A DNA stretch of 64,000 nt from an uncultured Clostridium sp. (lineage in GTDB: Bacteria > Bacillota > Clostridia > Clostridiales > Clostridiaceae): the NCBI RefSeq assembly GCF_947072515.1, contig NZ_CAMTIG010000010.1:28553-92552 (forward strand). The letters run 5' to 3'. The first letter of the stretch is position 1; each line of letters starts with the position of its first letter. A model generated the notes under the pieces. It ran no database searches. It had not been told where the DNA came from and saw only the letters and a program-made list of their open reading frames with translations. The translations under genes were made by a program, and so were the position numbers. Below, piece after piece: positions 25,509-34,172 of this stretch.

Positions 25509-26486
25509 TTATGCAAAAATTCCTTTTTTATAATTATTACTTCCTATATAAATTCCTATAATAACAAATATTATTATGCTACTTATTACAAAAATTAAAT
25601 CACCATTATTAAAATCTCTTACAAAATCTAATAGTCTTTTTTGAGGTAAAATATTTCTTACAGTTTCTATTATTTTGCTACTTCCTTCAACATTCATTAA
25701 GCATCCACTAAATAGACTAGTTATCATTCCAATTATTGCAGCATTCATTTGAACTTCATTGGTCTTTTTAAATATATTACCTATAAGAATTATCATACTA
25801 CTACATAATGTTCCAAGCAAAGTAAGTATTCCTAGAAAAGTCATATAGCTCATATTAATATCTACACTTAAAATTTTTATCATTCCTATAGAAATAATAC
25901 TTGCAGGCACTATAACTACTAATAAAATATATAAGATTTGCCCTAATGTATATTGAAAGAATGATACATTTCCACTTAAAACTCTTATATATATTCCATT
26001 CTCTCTATCTTGCAAAAAGAAACTTGAAGAAGCTAAAGCTCCATAAAATAAAAACATCATTAAAAATCCTGTGATTTTTTCTACAACTCCTACATTATTC
26101 TCTGAAGCTATATATTCCTTTCCATAAAAAATCGAATCTATTATTTCTTTTATATTTTGATTAGAATATTCATTTACCTTAACTTTTCCATCCTCAAATT
26201 TAATTTCTGCTAAATAAGCTCCTGTTATTAAGGATGTATTTTTTATTTCACTATTTAAAGCTTCTATTTTTATTCCTTCATTTTCTTTAAATATATTTTC
26301 AATCATCATTTTCTCTTCATTTGTAGATTTTATAACTGCTATTTTTCCTTTTACATTATTTGCACTTCCAAAATATACTCCTAAACTAACTATTATAGGA
26401 AGTACTATTATAATCATTAATAATGTAACCTTATCTTTTTTTAATCTTAATATATTTCCTTTTATTATTAATAGAATATTTCTCAT
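25509..26486 (-). CDS. ABC-2 type exporter permease with extracytoplasmic domain
   Basis: 325 residues: one N-terminal helix (about 20-42), a soluble outside domain (about 45-135), then five C-terminal helices. The end has the ABC-2 pattern (ILPQKRLLDFVRDF before the last helix). Third gene of an ABC exporter operon, 9 bases after the other permease. The outside loop is typical of YhgE/DrrB-like ABC-2 permeases used for drugs, lipids or peptides. Substrate unknown; the neighbouring MarR and MerR-type control signals suggest a toxic compound. Confidence 0.82.
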   Translation of the reverse strand: MRNILLIIKGNILRLKKDKVTLLMIIIVLPIIVSLGVYFGSANNVKGKIAVIKSTNEEKMMIENIFKENEGIKIEALNSEIKNTSLITGAYLAEIKFEDGKVKVNEYSNQNIKEIIDSIFYGKEYIASENNVGVVEKITGFLMMFLFYGALASSSFFLQDRENGIYIRVLSGNVSFFQYTLGQILYILLVVIVPASIISIGMIKILSVDINMSYMTFLGILTLLGTLCSSMIILIGNIFKKTNEVQMNAAIIGMITSLFSGCLMNVEGSSKIIETVRNILPQKRLLDFVRDFNNGDLIFVISSIIIFVIIGIYIGSNNYKKGIFA

Positions 26487-26495
26487 ATCTCTCTC

Positions 26496-27227
26496 CTATA
26501 AATATTTTTCTACTTTAAAAGTTTTCTTTGTAATTACTAAAAAGAATAACCCTAAAAGAATATTAATCATTATTATTATCCACAACATTCCTGTACTATT
26601 ATCATAAATTGAATTTAAGATTCCTTCTATAAGATACTTTACGGGAGAAAGTTTCGTTAAAAAGCTTAAAATTCCTCCAAAACCTTCTAAAGAAATGAAT
26701 GCTCCTCCTAAAGTACATAAAATTGCTTGTATTAAATTAAAAACTCCATTACAAATTCCAATCTCCTTTACTAAGCTTAAAAGAAACATTCCAAGTCCAT
26801 TTGATAAAAAAGCTAATGTTATAAAGCTTAAAATTATAATCAACTCATTCCCTGCATAATTGACTTTAAATAAATATTTGAAAATCAAAATGTTTAAAAC
26901 TATTGAAATAGCTGAAAATATAGTTGAGGATATTATTTGTGAAATATAAATATATCTTTTAGGTACTGGCATATACATAGTTCTTAAATTTCCACCAACT
27001 ACCTCTACATCACCTAAATTATATATTCCCAAAAGACCAGCTCCCATAAATAAAAATATCATCATACTATTTGAATAATATTCATAAGAGGTTATTCCCG
27101 AATTAAAGTAACTTTCTGCTAAATATCCAATTATAAAAGTTAAGAGACTTGGATATATTACAAAATTTATTATCATTATTTTATTTTTAAATAATGCTTT
27201 TAATTGCATTTCGATCATATTTTTCAT
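26496..27227 (-). CDS. ABC-2 type exporter permease
   Basis: 243 residues, six membrane helices, ABC-2 family (LSPVKYLIEGILNSIYD before the last helix, LGGAFISLEGFGG in the fifth). Second gene of the operon, 13 bases after the ATPase gene, with GAGGAG before its ATG. It is shorter than its partner and lacks the outside domain, so the two permeases would form an asymmetric channel. Confidence 0.85.
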   Translation of the reverse strand: MKNMIEMQLKALFKNKIMIINFVIYPSLLTFIIGYLAESYFNSGITSYEYYSNSMMIFLFMGAGLLGIYNLGDVEVVGGNLRTMYMPVPKRYIYISQIISSTIFSAISIVLNILIFKYLFKVNYAGNELIIILSFITLAFLSNGLGMFLLSLVKEIGICNGVFNLIQAILCTLGGAFISLEGFGGILSFLTKLSPVKYLIEGILNSIYDNSTGMLWIIIMINILLGLFFLVITKKTFKVEKYL

Positions 27228-27240
27228 ATTAAATTCTCCT

Positions 27241-27987
27241 CTAATCCCTTAACTTTTTACCAGTTAAACATAAAAATACTTCTTCTAAATTTTTTTCATC
27301 ATTTTCTTCACAATTCTTTTCTATAACATCTCTAATACTTCCATCTTCAATAACTCTGCCTAAATCTACAATAACAACTCTGTCACAAATAGTTTGGACT
27401 TCCTCCATATAATGAGTTGTATATATAACTGTTGTTCCTTCTTCTCTAAGCTTTTTTATAGATTCTAATATATGATTTCTTGACTGTGGATCTATTCCAA
27501 CTGTAGGCTCATCTAAAATCAATATTTCTGGCTTATGTGCAAGTGCACAAGCAATATTAAGTCTTCTCTTCATTCCACCTGAATAAGTCTTAGGACACTC
27601 ATCCTTCTTATCTAATAGCCCTACCATATCTAATGCTTCTAATACTCTATCTTTTAATAAAGCTCCTTTTAGTCCATAAAAACTTGCAAAGTATTTTACA
27701 TTTTCATATGCAGTTAGATTATGGAATAAAGCTAATCTTTGAGGCACTATTCCTAAAGCTTTCTTGTACTCTCTCACATTTTTATAAATATCTTTTCCCT
27801 TAAATTTAATCTCCCCACTATCTTTTTTTAATGTGGTAGATAAAATATTTATAGTCGTACTTTTTCCTGCTCCATTTGGACCTAAAAAGCCTAATATTTC
27901 TCCTTTTAAAACATAAAAACTAACATCCTTCACTGCTATCTTTTCCCCATATGTTTTCTTTAAATTATTAACCTCTAAAATTTTCAT
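27241..27987 (-). CDS. ABC exporter ATP-binding protein
   Basis: 248-residue ATPase of the drug/antibiotic exporter class (DrrA/CcmA-like). Walker A GPNGAGKST (about 35-43), signature YSGGMKRRLNIA (about 136), Walker B ILILDEPTVGIDPQSR, and the switch region TTHYMEEVQTICDRV are intact. First gene of the operon. The MerR-type promoter lies about 95-125 bases upstream and a MarR gene is divergent. Expected to power the two ABC-2 permeases behind it. Confidence 0.9.
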   Translation of the reverse strand: MKILEVNNLKKTYGEKIAVKDVSFYVLKGEILGFLGPNGAGKSTTINILSTTLKKDSGEIKFKGKDIYKNVREYKKALGIVPQRLALFHNLTAYENVKYFASFYGLKGALLKDRVLEALDMVGLLDKKDECPKTYSGGMKRRLNIACALAHKPEILILDEPTVGIDPQSRNHILESIKKLREEGTTVIYTTHYMEEVQTICDRVVIVDLGRVIEDGSIRDVIEKNCEENDEKNLEEVFLCLTGKKLRD

Positions 27988-28080
27988 ATTAAATTCTCTC
28001 CTTTTAATTAATTCTTTTTATACCCTTATAAATTTCTTTAATTTATTTCATTATATTTCTTGAAGCTTTTTTATATCTTA

Positions 28081-28111
28081 AGTTTAATGGTAGGAGTAAG
28101 TCCTAGGTCAA
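28081..28111 (-). promoter_or_regulatory. MerR-type promoter of the ABC exporter operon
   Basis: Minus strand: TTGACC (28106-28111), a 19-base spacer, TAAACT (28081-28086). The spacer holds TAGGA-CTTAC-TCCTA (28091-28105), an inverted repeat placed exactly where MerR-family activators bind and untwist long-spacer promoters. Confidence 0.65.
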
Positions 28112-28188
28112 TATATTTTTTCTATTATATTTTATGCTTATATTTTCATCTTTATTTTTAATCTGTACTAAAAAAATTACATATGCTA

Positions 28189-28217
28189 TTGCCATAAAGG
28201 TAATAGTACTATATAGT
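28189..28217 (+). promoter_or_regulatory. Promoter of the MarR/flavoprotein operon
   Basis: TTGCCA (28189-28194), 17-base spacer, TATAGT (28212-28217); each hexamer is one base from consensus. The -10 box is inside the palindrome. Confidence 0.7.
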
Positions 28218-28223
28218 ACTATT
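28202..28223. promoter_or_regulatory. Perfect 22-bp palindrome, likely MarR operator
   Basis: Two TAGTACTA half-sites meet to give an exactly symmetrical 22-bp sequence covering the end of the spacer and the -10 box of the MarR gene promoter. Size and place fit an autorepressor site. Confidence 0.7.
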
Positions 28224-28254
28224 TATACTTTTAATTTATAAAGGAGGTTTTCAT

Positions 28255-28686
28255 TTGAATAATAAAGGTGGTTTTTTAATTAATAAAATAAATTTTTTAT
28301 CTGGAAGAATGTTTAATAATATAATGAAAAATCAAGAAAATTTAGATATAAATCATTCTCAAGGAAAAATTTTATTTATAATAAGCATTTACAAAGAACT
28401 CTCTATAAATGAATTATGTAATGAACTTTCACTAAGAAAATCAACTCTAACTAGTATGTTAGATAGATTGGAATTACAAGGTTATATATCTAAAAAAATA
28501 TGTGAAAAAGATAAAAGAATTACACTCATATCAAATACTGAAAAAGCAAATAAAGCAGTTAAAATATTTGATGATGTTGTAAAAAAAATGAATCTAGTAT
28601 TTTATGAAAACTTTAATGATAAAGATATAGAAATTTTTGAATCCTATCTACAAAAAATATATTTCAACTTAGAAAAATTAGATTAA
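28255..28686 (+). CDS. MarR-family transcriptional regulator (TTG start)
   Basis: 143 residues, started at TTG 28255 with AAAGGAGG seven bases before. The winged helix spans about residues 35-100: LSINELCNELSLRKSTLTSMLDRLELQGYISKKICEKDKRITLI, with the usual DKR wing. Followed 14 bases later by an iron-sulfur flavoprotein gene and divergent from an ABC exporter. The palindrome over its promoter suggests autorepression. Inference: it senses a phenolic, quinone or oxidative signal and controls the flavoprotein and perhaps the exporter. Confidence 0.88.
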   Translation: MNNKGGFLINKINFLSGRMFNNIMKNQENLDINHSQGKILFIISIYKELSINELCNELSLRKSTLTSMLDRLELQGYISKKICEKDKRITLISNTEKANKAVKIFDDVVKKMNLVFYENFNDKDIEIFESYLQKIYFNLEKLD

Positions 28687-28700
28687 TTAGGAGAATTAAT

Positions 28701-29267
28701 ATGGTAAAAATAGTAGTGTTTATGGGTAGTCCAAGAAAAAATGGCAATGTAGATACAATATTAGATGAAATAATAAAAGGTGCAAATGAAAATACTGTTG
28801 ATATTAAAAAATATTATTTAAATGATATGAATATAAAGGGTTGTCAAGGATGCTTATATTGCAGAAAAACCCCTACTTGTGCATTCAAGGATGATATGGT
28901 AGATGTATATGAGGATATAAAAGATGCAGATTACGTAATAATAGGTTCCCCTGTTTATATATGTCAGGTATCAGCTCAAACTAAATTACTTTTAGACAGA
29001 TTATATCCTTTAACTGAAATTAATAAAGCAAAACATACTCCAAGATTTGGAGTTAAAAAATTAATAATGGTCTATACTCAAGCAGCCCCTTTTGGATTTC
29101 TATTTAAAAAATATTTTAAATACACTGAAAAGCACTTAAAAGGAATGGGCTTAATCCATTATAAATCTATAATAGCAACAAAAGCCTTTGAAAAGAACTC
29201 AACTAAAAGCAATTTAAAGATATTAAAAAAAGCCTATAACCTTGGTGTTAAAATATCTAGTAGCTAA
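28701..29267 (+). CDS. Iron-sulfur flavoprotein / NADPH-dependent FMN reductase-like protein
   Basis: 188 residues with a flavodoxin-like fold. The FMN phosphate loop is GSPRKNGNVD (about residues 9-18). It is followed by a compact cysteine motif C48-x2-C51-x2-C54-x5-C60, the [4Fe-4S] signature of the Isf family, then IGSPVYICQVSAQTKLLLDR. Isf proteins move electrons or reduce quinones, oxygen or peroxide in anaerobes. Second gene of the MarR operon, so induced with it. The C-terminal half is less conserved and its substrate unclear. Confidence 0.85.
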   Translation: MVKIVVFMGSPRKNGNVDTILDEIIKGANENTVDIKKYYLNDMNIKGCQGCLYCRKTPTCAFKDDMVDVYEDIKDADYVIIGSPVYICQVSAQTKLLLDRLYPLTEINKAKHTPRFGVKKLIMVYTQAAPFGFLFKKYFKYTEKHLKGMGLIHYKSIIATKAFEKNSTKSNLKILKKAYNLGVKISSS

Positions 29268-29377
29268 AGTTTATACTTTGTCTTTTTATTGTTTCATTGC
29301 TAGGGAATACCTAAGCTTAGATTACCTTTTGCTATAAATAAAAATATAGCTTAATATCAAAAATAAACTTCTAAATA

Positions 29378-29413
29378 AATACACTTATTAAATCATAATT
29401 TAATGAGTGTATT
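29378..29413 (+). terminator. Terminator downstream of the MarR/flavoprotein operon
   Basis: 16-bp stem with one wobble (29378-29393 with 29398-29413), 4-base loop, TTCTC tail; 110 bases after the flavoprotein stop. Confidence 0.7.
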
Positions 29414-29473
29414 TTCTCTATTTTCCAGTTCTATTTCATCACCTTCTTTTACTTGAAAATAATTTCAAATTCT

Positions 29474-29512
29474 AAAAAAACAATCTAATCCTTTATGAAT
29501 TTAGATTGTTTT
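29474..29512 (-). terminator. Terminator of the HxlR gene
   Basis: 12-bp stem (29477-29488 with 29501-29512) with an A run at 29474-29480 as the minus-strand U tract; 16 bases past the HxlR stop codon. Confidence 0.75.
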
Positions 29513-29528
29513 CTATTATGTTTATTTA

Positions 29529-29852
29529 TCATTTTAAATTTTCACTTCCCCAATCAGACATAAGATCTAAAATTGGAATGAGGCTTTTTCCTTTTTCAGT
29601 TAAAGAATATTCAACCTTTGGTGGTACTGAAGGATATTCTTTTCTAAGTATTAATTCCTCTACTTGTAAATCCTTTAAATATGAACTAAGCATTTTGTGC
29701 GAAATAGACGGCAATTCTCTTTTAAGTTCACCGTATCTAATAATACTTTCTTTGTGAATTTTACATATAATAAGCCATTTCCATCTTCCTCCTAAGACAT
29801 TTAATGTATAGGAAATGGGACACTTACTTTCATCCTCTGACCAATTTTTCAT
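29529..29852 (-). CDS. HxlR-family transcriptional regulator
   Basis: 107 residues, one winged helix of the HxlR type: CPISYTLNVLGGRWKWLIICKI at the start (the Cys of CPI, residue 11, is the conserved redox-sensing cysteine in YodB/HypR relatives), then GELKRELPSISHKMLSSYLKDLQ and the wing VPPKVEYSLTEKGKSL. Divergent from an MFS transporter. Family knowledge: such proteins sense quinones, aldehydes or disulfide stress and control nitroreductases or exporters. The intergenic inverted repeat at 29870-29900 is the likely operator. Confidence 0.9.
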   Translation of the reverse strand: MKNWSEDESKCPISYTLNVLGGRWKWLIICKIHKESIIRYGELKRELPSISHKMLSSYLKDLQVEELILRKEYPSVPPKVEYSLTEKGKSLIPILDLMSDWGSENLK

Positions 29853-29869
29853 ATGTTACTCTCCTTCTA

Positions 29870-29900
29870 GTAAGTACCTTACACTAAAGTGCGTACTTAC
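29870..29900. promoter_or_regulatory. HxlR-type operator candidate
   Basis: GTAAGTAC (29870-29877) and its exact reverse complement GTACTTAC (29893-29900) enclose CACT-AA-AGTG. A core GTGCGTACTT (29889-29898) recurs at the nitroreductase promoter (61046-61055). Confidence 0.6.
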
Positions 29901-29982
29901 ATCTCTAATCAATATCTTATATTATAATACTATGTTAACATAATTTTCAGCAAAATTTTGCATACTTTAAGGAGAGAGCAAA

Positions 29983-31161
29983 ATGACAAAAAACGAAAAA
30001 ATTTCTTTTAGTTTAATTATTCTTATACCATTTTTAATGGGGCTTGGAGTTGATTTATATGTACCTTCTTTACCTATAATTACTTCTTACTTTCATTCTA
30101 CTAGTGGTATTTCTTATTTAACTGTTGGAATATATATGCTTGGCTATGGACTTGGTCAAGCTATTTTAGGACCAATATCTGATCTTCATGGAAGAAGAAA
30201 GATTCTTATAATTTCAGCTTTTATATTTTTAATTGTAAGCTTCCTTGCAATTTTTTCAATAAATATAGCCTTTTTAATATTTATGCGATTTTTACAAGGT
30301 ATTAGTATAGGCGGGCTTGGTGTTTGTGTAAGATCTATTATGGTTGATGTTTTCTATGGTGAGAAACTTAGATATGTTTCAAATTACCTAACTTTAAGTT
30401 GGTCAATTGGTCCAATAATAGCTCCCTTTATCGGTGCTACTTTAGAGAAATATTTTGGTTGGAAGTCAAATTTTTATTTATTTTTTATTTATGGATTAAT
30501 TATATATATCTATATTTTAAAATGCTTTAAAGAAACTCATCCAAATCATAAAAATAAAACCCTCAATAATATAAAAAATGATTTATTAGATATTCTAAAA
30601 GAAACTAGTTTCACATTAACAGTTATACTTTCTGCAATAGGCTATAGTCTAGTAATTATTTTTAATATGGTTGGTCCTTTTATAATAGAAAAAACTTTAA
30701 ATAAATCAATAGAAATCTATGGATACATCGCTATGTTTTTAGGTACTGCATATTTTTTAGGCACTATAGTAAATAGAATTTTAATAAAAAAAGAAACCGA
30801 AATCCGCCTCATAAAATACGGGATTTGCTTAGTATCTATATTTTCATTTTTAATGATACTTATAAACTTAAAGCACTCATATTTACTGGTTGTCATTCTA
30901 CCAGTATATTTAATTTTTATGTCAGTTGGCTTTGTAGTTCCTAATGCTGTCAGCTTTTCTATGGGGAAGTTCAAAGATAAAGGGGGTATTGCCAGCTCAC
31001 TTTTTGGACTTATAAATGGTCTTGTTGTTTTTACAATAAGTAATTTAGTTGGGCTATTTAAAATTTTCCATGGTTTAGAACTTGGAATAGTTTATCTTAT
31101 CTTAGGAATATTATCGATTTTAATATTTTTAGTCTTAAAAAAAGATAAAAGTTTTAATTAA
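29983..31161 (+). CDS. MFS transporter, Bcr/CflA drug-efflux type
   Basis: 392 residues, 12 membrane helices. Motif A between helices 2 and 3 is GPISDLHGRRK; the start (FLMGLGVDLYVPSLPIITSYF) has the D-x-Y-x-P-S-L-P signature of the Bcr/CflA subfamily, proton-driven exporters of drugs and small metabolites. AAGGAG precedes the ATG. Divergent from an HxlR regulator that probably represses it. Followed by a long hairpin shared with the convergent MerR gene. Confidence 0.9.
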   Translation: MTKNEKISFSLIILIPFLMGLGVDLYVPSLPIITSYFHSTSGISYLTVGIYMLGYGLGQAILGPISDLHGRRKILIISAFIFLIVSFLAIFSINIAFLIFMRFLQGISIGGLGVCVRSIMVDVFYGEKLRYVSNYLTLSWSIGPIIAPFIGATLEKYFGWKSNFYLFFIYGLIIYIYILKCFKETHPNHKNKTLNNIKNDLLDILKETSFTLTVILSAIGYSLVIIFNMVGPFIIEKTLNKSIEIYGYIAMFLGTAYFLGTIVNRILIKKETEIRLIKYGICLVSIFSFLMILINLKHSYLLVVILPVYLIFMSVGFVVPNAVSFSMGKFKDKGGIASSLFGLINGLVVFTISNLVGLFKIFHGLELGIVYLILGILSILIFLVLKKDKSFN

Positions 31162-31168
31162 CTATAAA

Positions 31169-31231
31169 AACCACACATTATTGAACTTTTTCTTCCTTAT
31201 AGGCAGTAATTCAGTTCAATAGTATGTGGTT
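31169..31231. terminator. Long imperfect hairpin between MFS and MerR genes
   Basis: 19-base arms (31169-31187 with 31213-31231) with three mismatches and a 25-base loop between convergent genes. T content is modest (TTTTTCTTCC lies in the loop). Confidence 0.55.
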
Positions 31232-31239
31232 CATCTTCT

Positions 31240-32070
31240 CTATTTTTCTAAATGTTTTATTGGTGCAAAGGCTTCTAAATACATAATTTCTTCTCCATTT
31301 TCAAAACTTCCTAGTATCATCTTTAAATAAACTTTTCCTAAAGATTTTAATTTCATTTCCTTCATCTTTTTTTTAAACAAATTAAAGTTTTCCATAGTAG
31401 CTTTTTCACCTTGTTCTGGTGTTTCTATAACTGGAATCTTTATCACCGAATATAAGCAGCTTTCATAAAAAAGTCCTTTATCTTTATTTTTTATTTCTTT
31501 TATCACTAAATGCTTTGCCCCTAAAATCTCTTCTTTGTTAAAACTAAATTCTTTTAATAAATTATCTAATGTATGTGCTCTCTTTGAAAGCCCACTATTT
31601 TCAAGCTTATTCTTATATTTTTTAACTACTTCATTTGCATCTTCTATAGCTCTTTCATCTATTTCTTCTAATATCTTAAAAGGACCTAGACTCTTTATAG
31701 AAAACTTCCCTATATTATTTATGATATTTAAGTAATCGCCTCTAGTTTTTTTAATTTTTTTTAAGATTTCTCTTTTTTCTTTTATTTCTAGTTCTAACTT
31801 TTCTTCTTGTTCCTTTAAAATTACATCTATTTTAATAAGCTCTTCATTATCTTTAATCTCTTTTATCCTTTTAATTTCTATATTTAATTCTCTATAAAAA
31901 TTAATTAAAAAAAGATTGTGTATCTCTCCCATACTATATTTTCTATATCCATTTTCATTATCCTTTACAGAATTTATTAATCCTTTTTCTTCATAAAATT
32001 TTATAGTATCTCTTGATATACCTAGCATTTCTGAAACTTGTCCTATCCCACAATATAATTCTTTTCTCAT
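31240..32070 (-). CDS. MerR-family regulator with C-terminal effector domain
   Basis: 276 residues. The N-terminal winged helix reads IGQVSEMLGISRDTIKFYEEKGLI (about 8-31) with the wing at ENGYRKYS, followed by a long coiled coil (about 75-115) and a C-terminal domain (about 125-276) of the BmrR/GyrI effector-binding size. Multidrug-type MerR regulators have this layout and act at promoters with 19-bp spacers. One such promoter lies 3 kb away before the ABC exporter. The gene is convergent to the MFS gene, and no other target is adjacent. Confidence 0.85.
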   Translation of the reverse strand: MRKELYCGIGQVSEMLGISRDTIKFYEEKGLINSVKDNENGYRKYSMGEIHNLFLINFYRELNIEIKRIKEIKDNEELIKIDVILKEQEEKLELEIKEKREILKKIKKTRGDYLNIINNIGKFSIKSLGPFKILEEIDERAIEDANEVVKKYKNKLENSGLSKRAHTLDNLLKEFSFNKEEILGAKHLVIKEIKNKDKGLFYESCLYSVIKIPVIETPEQGEKATMENFNLFKKKMKEMKLKSLGKVYLKMILGSFENGEEIMYLEAFAPIKHLEK

Positions 32071-32210
32071 ATTCTCCCCTATCTTTCTCCATTATTAACG
32101 CTTTATCTTACAAATAATTATCCTAATAAAATTCTTTATTTTTTCTAAAAAAATCACTTTAACTAATATCTTTATTATAACTCACTTTCCAATTTAACCC
32201 AATAATTTAT

Positions 32211-32244
32211 AAAAGCTATTAAGAAATTTTTCTTAATAGCTTTT
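32211..32244 (-). terminator. Terminator of the first LysR gene
   Basis: 15-bp perfect stem (32211-32225 with 32230-32244), 4-base loop, A/T flanks, 13 bases past the stop codon. Confidence 0.75.
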
Positions 32245-32256
32245 ATATTTAAAAAT

Positions 32257-33108
32257 TTATTTTACATTAAATATTTTCTTCATCCTACAAATCTTTTCTT
32301 CATTTATGTTTTCTTTTCTTTCAGCATATAATTTCATTTTATATAGATTACTAATATCAATCCTCTTCAAAGTTTCTTCTTCTATTATATTATTAATAGA
32401 TAATCCAATACCTATATTTTTTCTAATCATTAACTTTAAAGTTTCAAGACTATCACTATATACTATTTTTACATTTAGCCTATTTTCTTTTATAATTTCA
32501 TCTAACATCATTTTATAATAACTACCATTCTTTAATGATATAATCGTCTTATTATTTAAATCTTTTATCTCATCTATTTTTCTTTTTCTATTAAATACTA
32601 TCTCAACAGGCATATCTTGTAAAAAAATCATTACATTTCTACTTTCCGTTTTTTTAATATAACAACTCATACAATAATCTACTTCTTTTAATTCTATTAC
32701 TTCATCAAATTTTTCTATAGGATACTCTTCAAAAATTATATCAACTAATTCTTCCGTATATATATTAGTTAAATATTTATTCGTTACCATAAAGCTTTCA
32801 TCTTTTGGAACTCCTATGATTATCTGTTTTTTATTTGATTTTTGAATTTCTTCTTTTAAAGTCTTCAAGCTCGCTTCAAAATATTCAATAAACTCTAATA
32901 ATTCATATCCACTTTCTTTAAGTAAATATCCTTTTGTAAATTTCTCTCTATAAATTAAGTTTGTTCCACATTCCTTTTCTAATCGTTGAATTGCTCTAGA
33001 AACTTTTGATTGAGAAATTCCATATCTCTTAGCCATTTCATTAAAACTTTTTGTATACATTAAATATTTAAAATAATATAAATCCTCTATTTGCATATCT
33101 TTTAACAT
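32257..33108 (-). CDS. LysR-type transcriptional regulator
   Basis: 283 residues. The N-terminal helix-turn-helix is LMYTKSFNEMAKRYGISQSKVSRAIQRLEKE (about 16-46), followed by a linker helix and a shortened effector domain. AGGAG lies seven bases before the ATG. A second LysR gene is 38 bases upstream on the same strand with a related layout, so the two probably arose by duplication and may share a transcript. No metabolic gene lies beside them, so the regulon cannot be inferred. Confidence 0.85.
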   Translation of the reverse strand: MLKDMQIEDLYYFKYLMYTKSFNEMAKRYGISQSKVSRAIQRLEKECGTNLIYREKFTKGYLLKESGYELLEFIEYFEASLKTLKEEIQKSNKKQIIIGVPKDESFMVTNKYLTNIYTEELVDIIFEEYPIEKFDEVIELKEVDYCMSCYIKKTESRNVMIFLQDMPVEIVFNRKRKIDEIKDLNNKTIISLKNGSYYKMMLDEIIKENRLNVKIVYSDSLETLKLMIRKNIGIGLSINNIIEEETLKRIDISNLYKMKLYAERKENINEEKICRMKKIFNVK

Positions 33109-33146
33109 TCTTTTTCTCCTACTGCCTCTATCTTCCTAAGCTTAAA

Positions 33147-34022
33147 CTACGTTATCACTTCTTCTAGTTCCCCTATAACTTCTCTTTCATAATCAGTAAG
33201 ATTTCTATATTTATAATATTCTAAACAAATATTTATTTTTAAACTACACTCTATTTGAATCATTTTAATCTTTTTAGATTCATTAATTTTATCAATACAC
33301 AGTATGCTCCAACCAATACCTGCTTCTATTAGCTTGTTTAACGTTTCCATATCATGTACATAAATTATTTTTCTAGGCTTTATTTTATAATTTCGTATAA
33401 TCTCTTCTATAACATCAAAATGTACTGATCCTCGTTTAAGAGATATTATGGTCTTATCATTTAATATCTGCATAGATACTTTTTCATCTTTTATTGTCTC
33501 TTCCTTACTCATACAAATATTAAAAGGTACTTCCTTTAATATAATCCTTTTAATTTCTTCATCTTCAATTGATGTATTTAAATAATATCCTAGTAAAAAG
33601 TTTATCTCTTTGTTTTTTATGATTTCTTTTAAGTTCATGAATGTACACTCTACTAATTCTATATAATTTTTTTCTTTATCAATTAAAGAATTTATATATT
33701 CCATAATATAGTCATTTCCACTACCTTCTACGTAACCTATTATCAATTTATTATTTTCATTTATCTTATTTATCTTTCCTTCAAGTTTATCTAACTTTTT
33801 AAGTACATCTTTAGACAATTTATAAACTAATTCTCCGTCTTTTGTAAATCCAATAATTGTTGAGAATTTCGCTCTTTTAACTAATTTTGTCTCAAAAAAT
33901 TCTTCCATTTTCTTTATAGATTTTGAAATCATGGATTGTGAAGTAAAATTTTTTTCTGCAACTTTAGTAAAACTTTTTAGTTCATATAAATCAATAAAAT
34001 ATTTAAATTCCCTAAACCTCAT
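33147..34022 (-). CDS. LysR-type transcriptional regulator (tandem copy)
   Basis: 291 residues with the HTH FIDLYELKSFTKVAEKNFTSQSMISKSIKKMEEF (about 9-42). Both this protein and its neighbour have the segment KTIISLK followed by a Gly-Ser turn at about residue 190-200, and an amphipathic helix with MIRKNIG/LIEAGIG before the last strands, which supports common descent. Preceded by AAAGGA. Effector and targets unknown. Confidence 0.85.
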   Translation of the reverse strand: MRFREFKYFIDLYELKSFTKVAEKNFTSQSMISKSIKKMEEFFETKLVKRAKFSTIIGFTKDGELVYKLSKDVLKKLDKLEGKINKINENNKLIIGYVEGSGNDYIMEYINSLIDKEKNYIELVECTFMNLKEIIKNKEINFLLGYYLNTSIEDEEIKRIILKEVPFNICMSKEETIKDEKVSMQILNDKTIISLKRGSVHFDVIEEIIRNYKIKPRKIIYVHDMETLNKLIEAGIGWSILCIDKINESKKIKMIQIECSLKINICLEYYKYRNLTDYEREVIGELEEVIT

Positions 34023-34172
34023 TATATGTTTCCTTTCAGGTTATCTTATTTACTTTTATTCTATATTATCTTGTCTACAAAGTCTATTTCAAATCTACTT
34101 ATTCAAATATGATTTTTAAATAATTTTTATATTTCTCCTATTCCTCAAAATACTTTCACATTAATTTCATAT

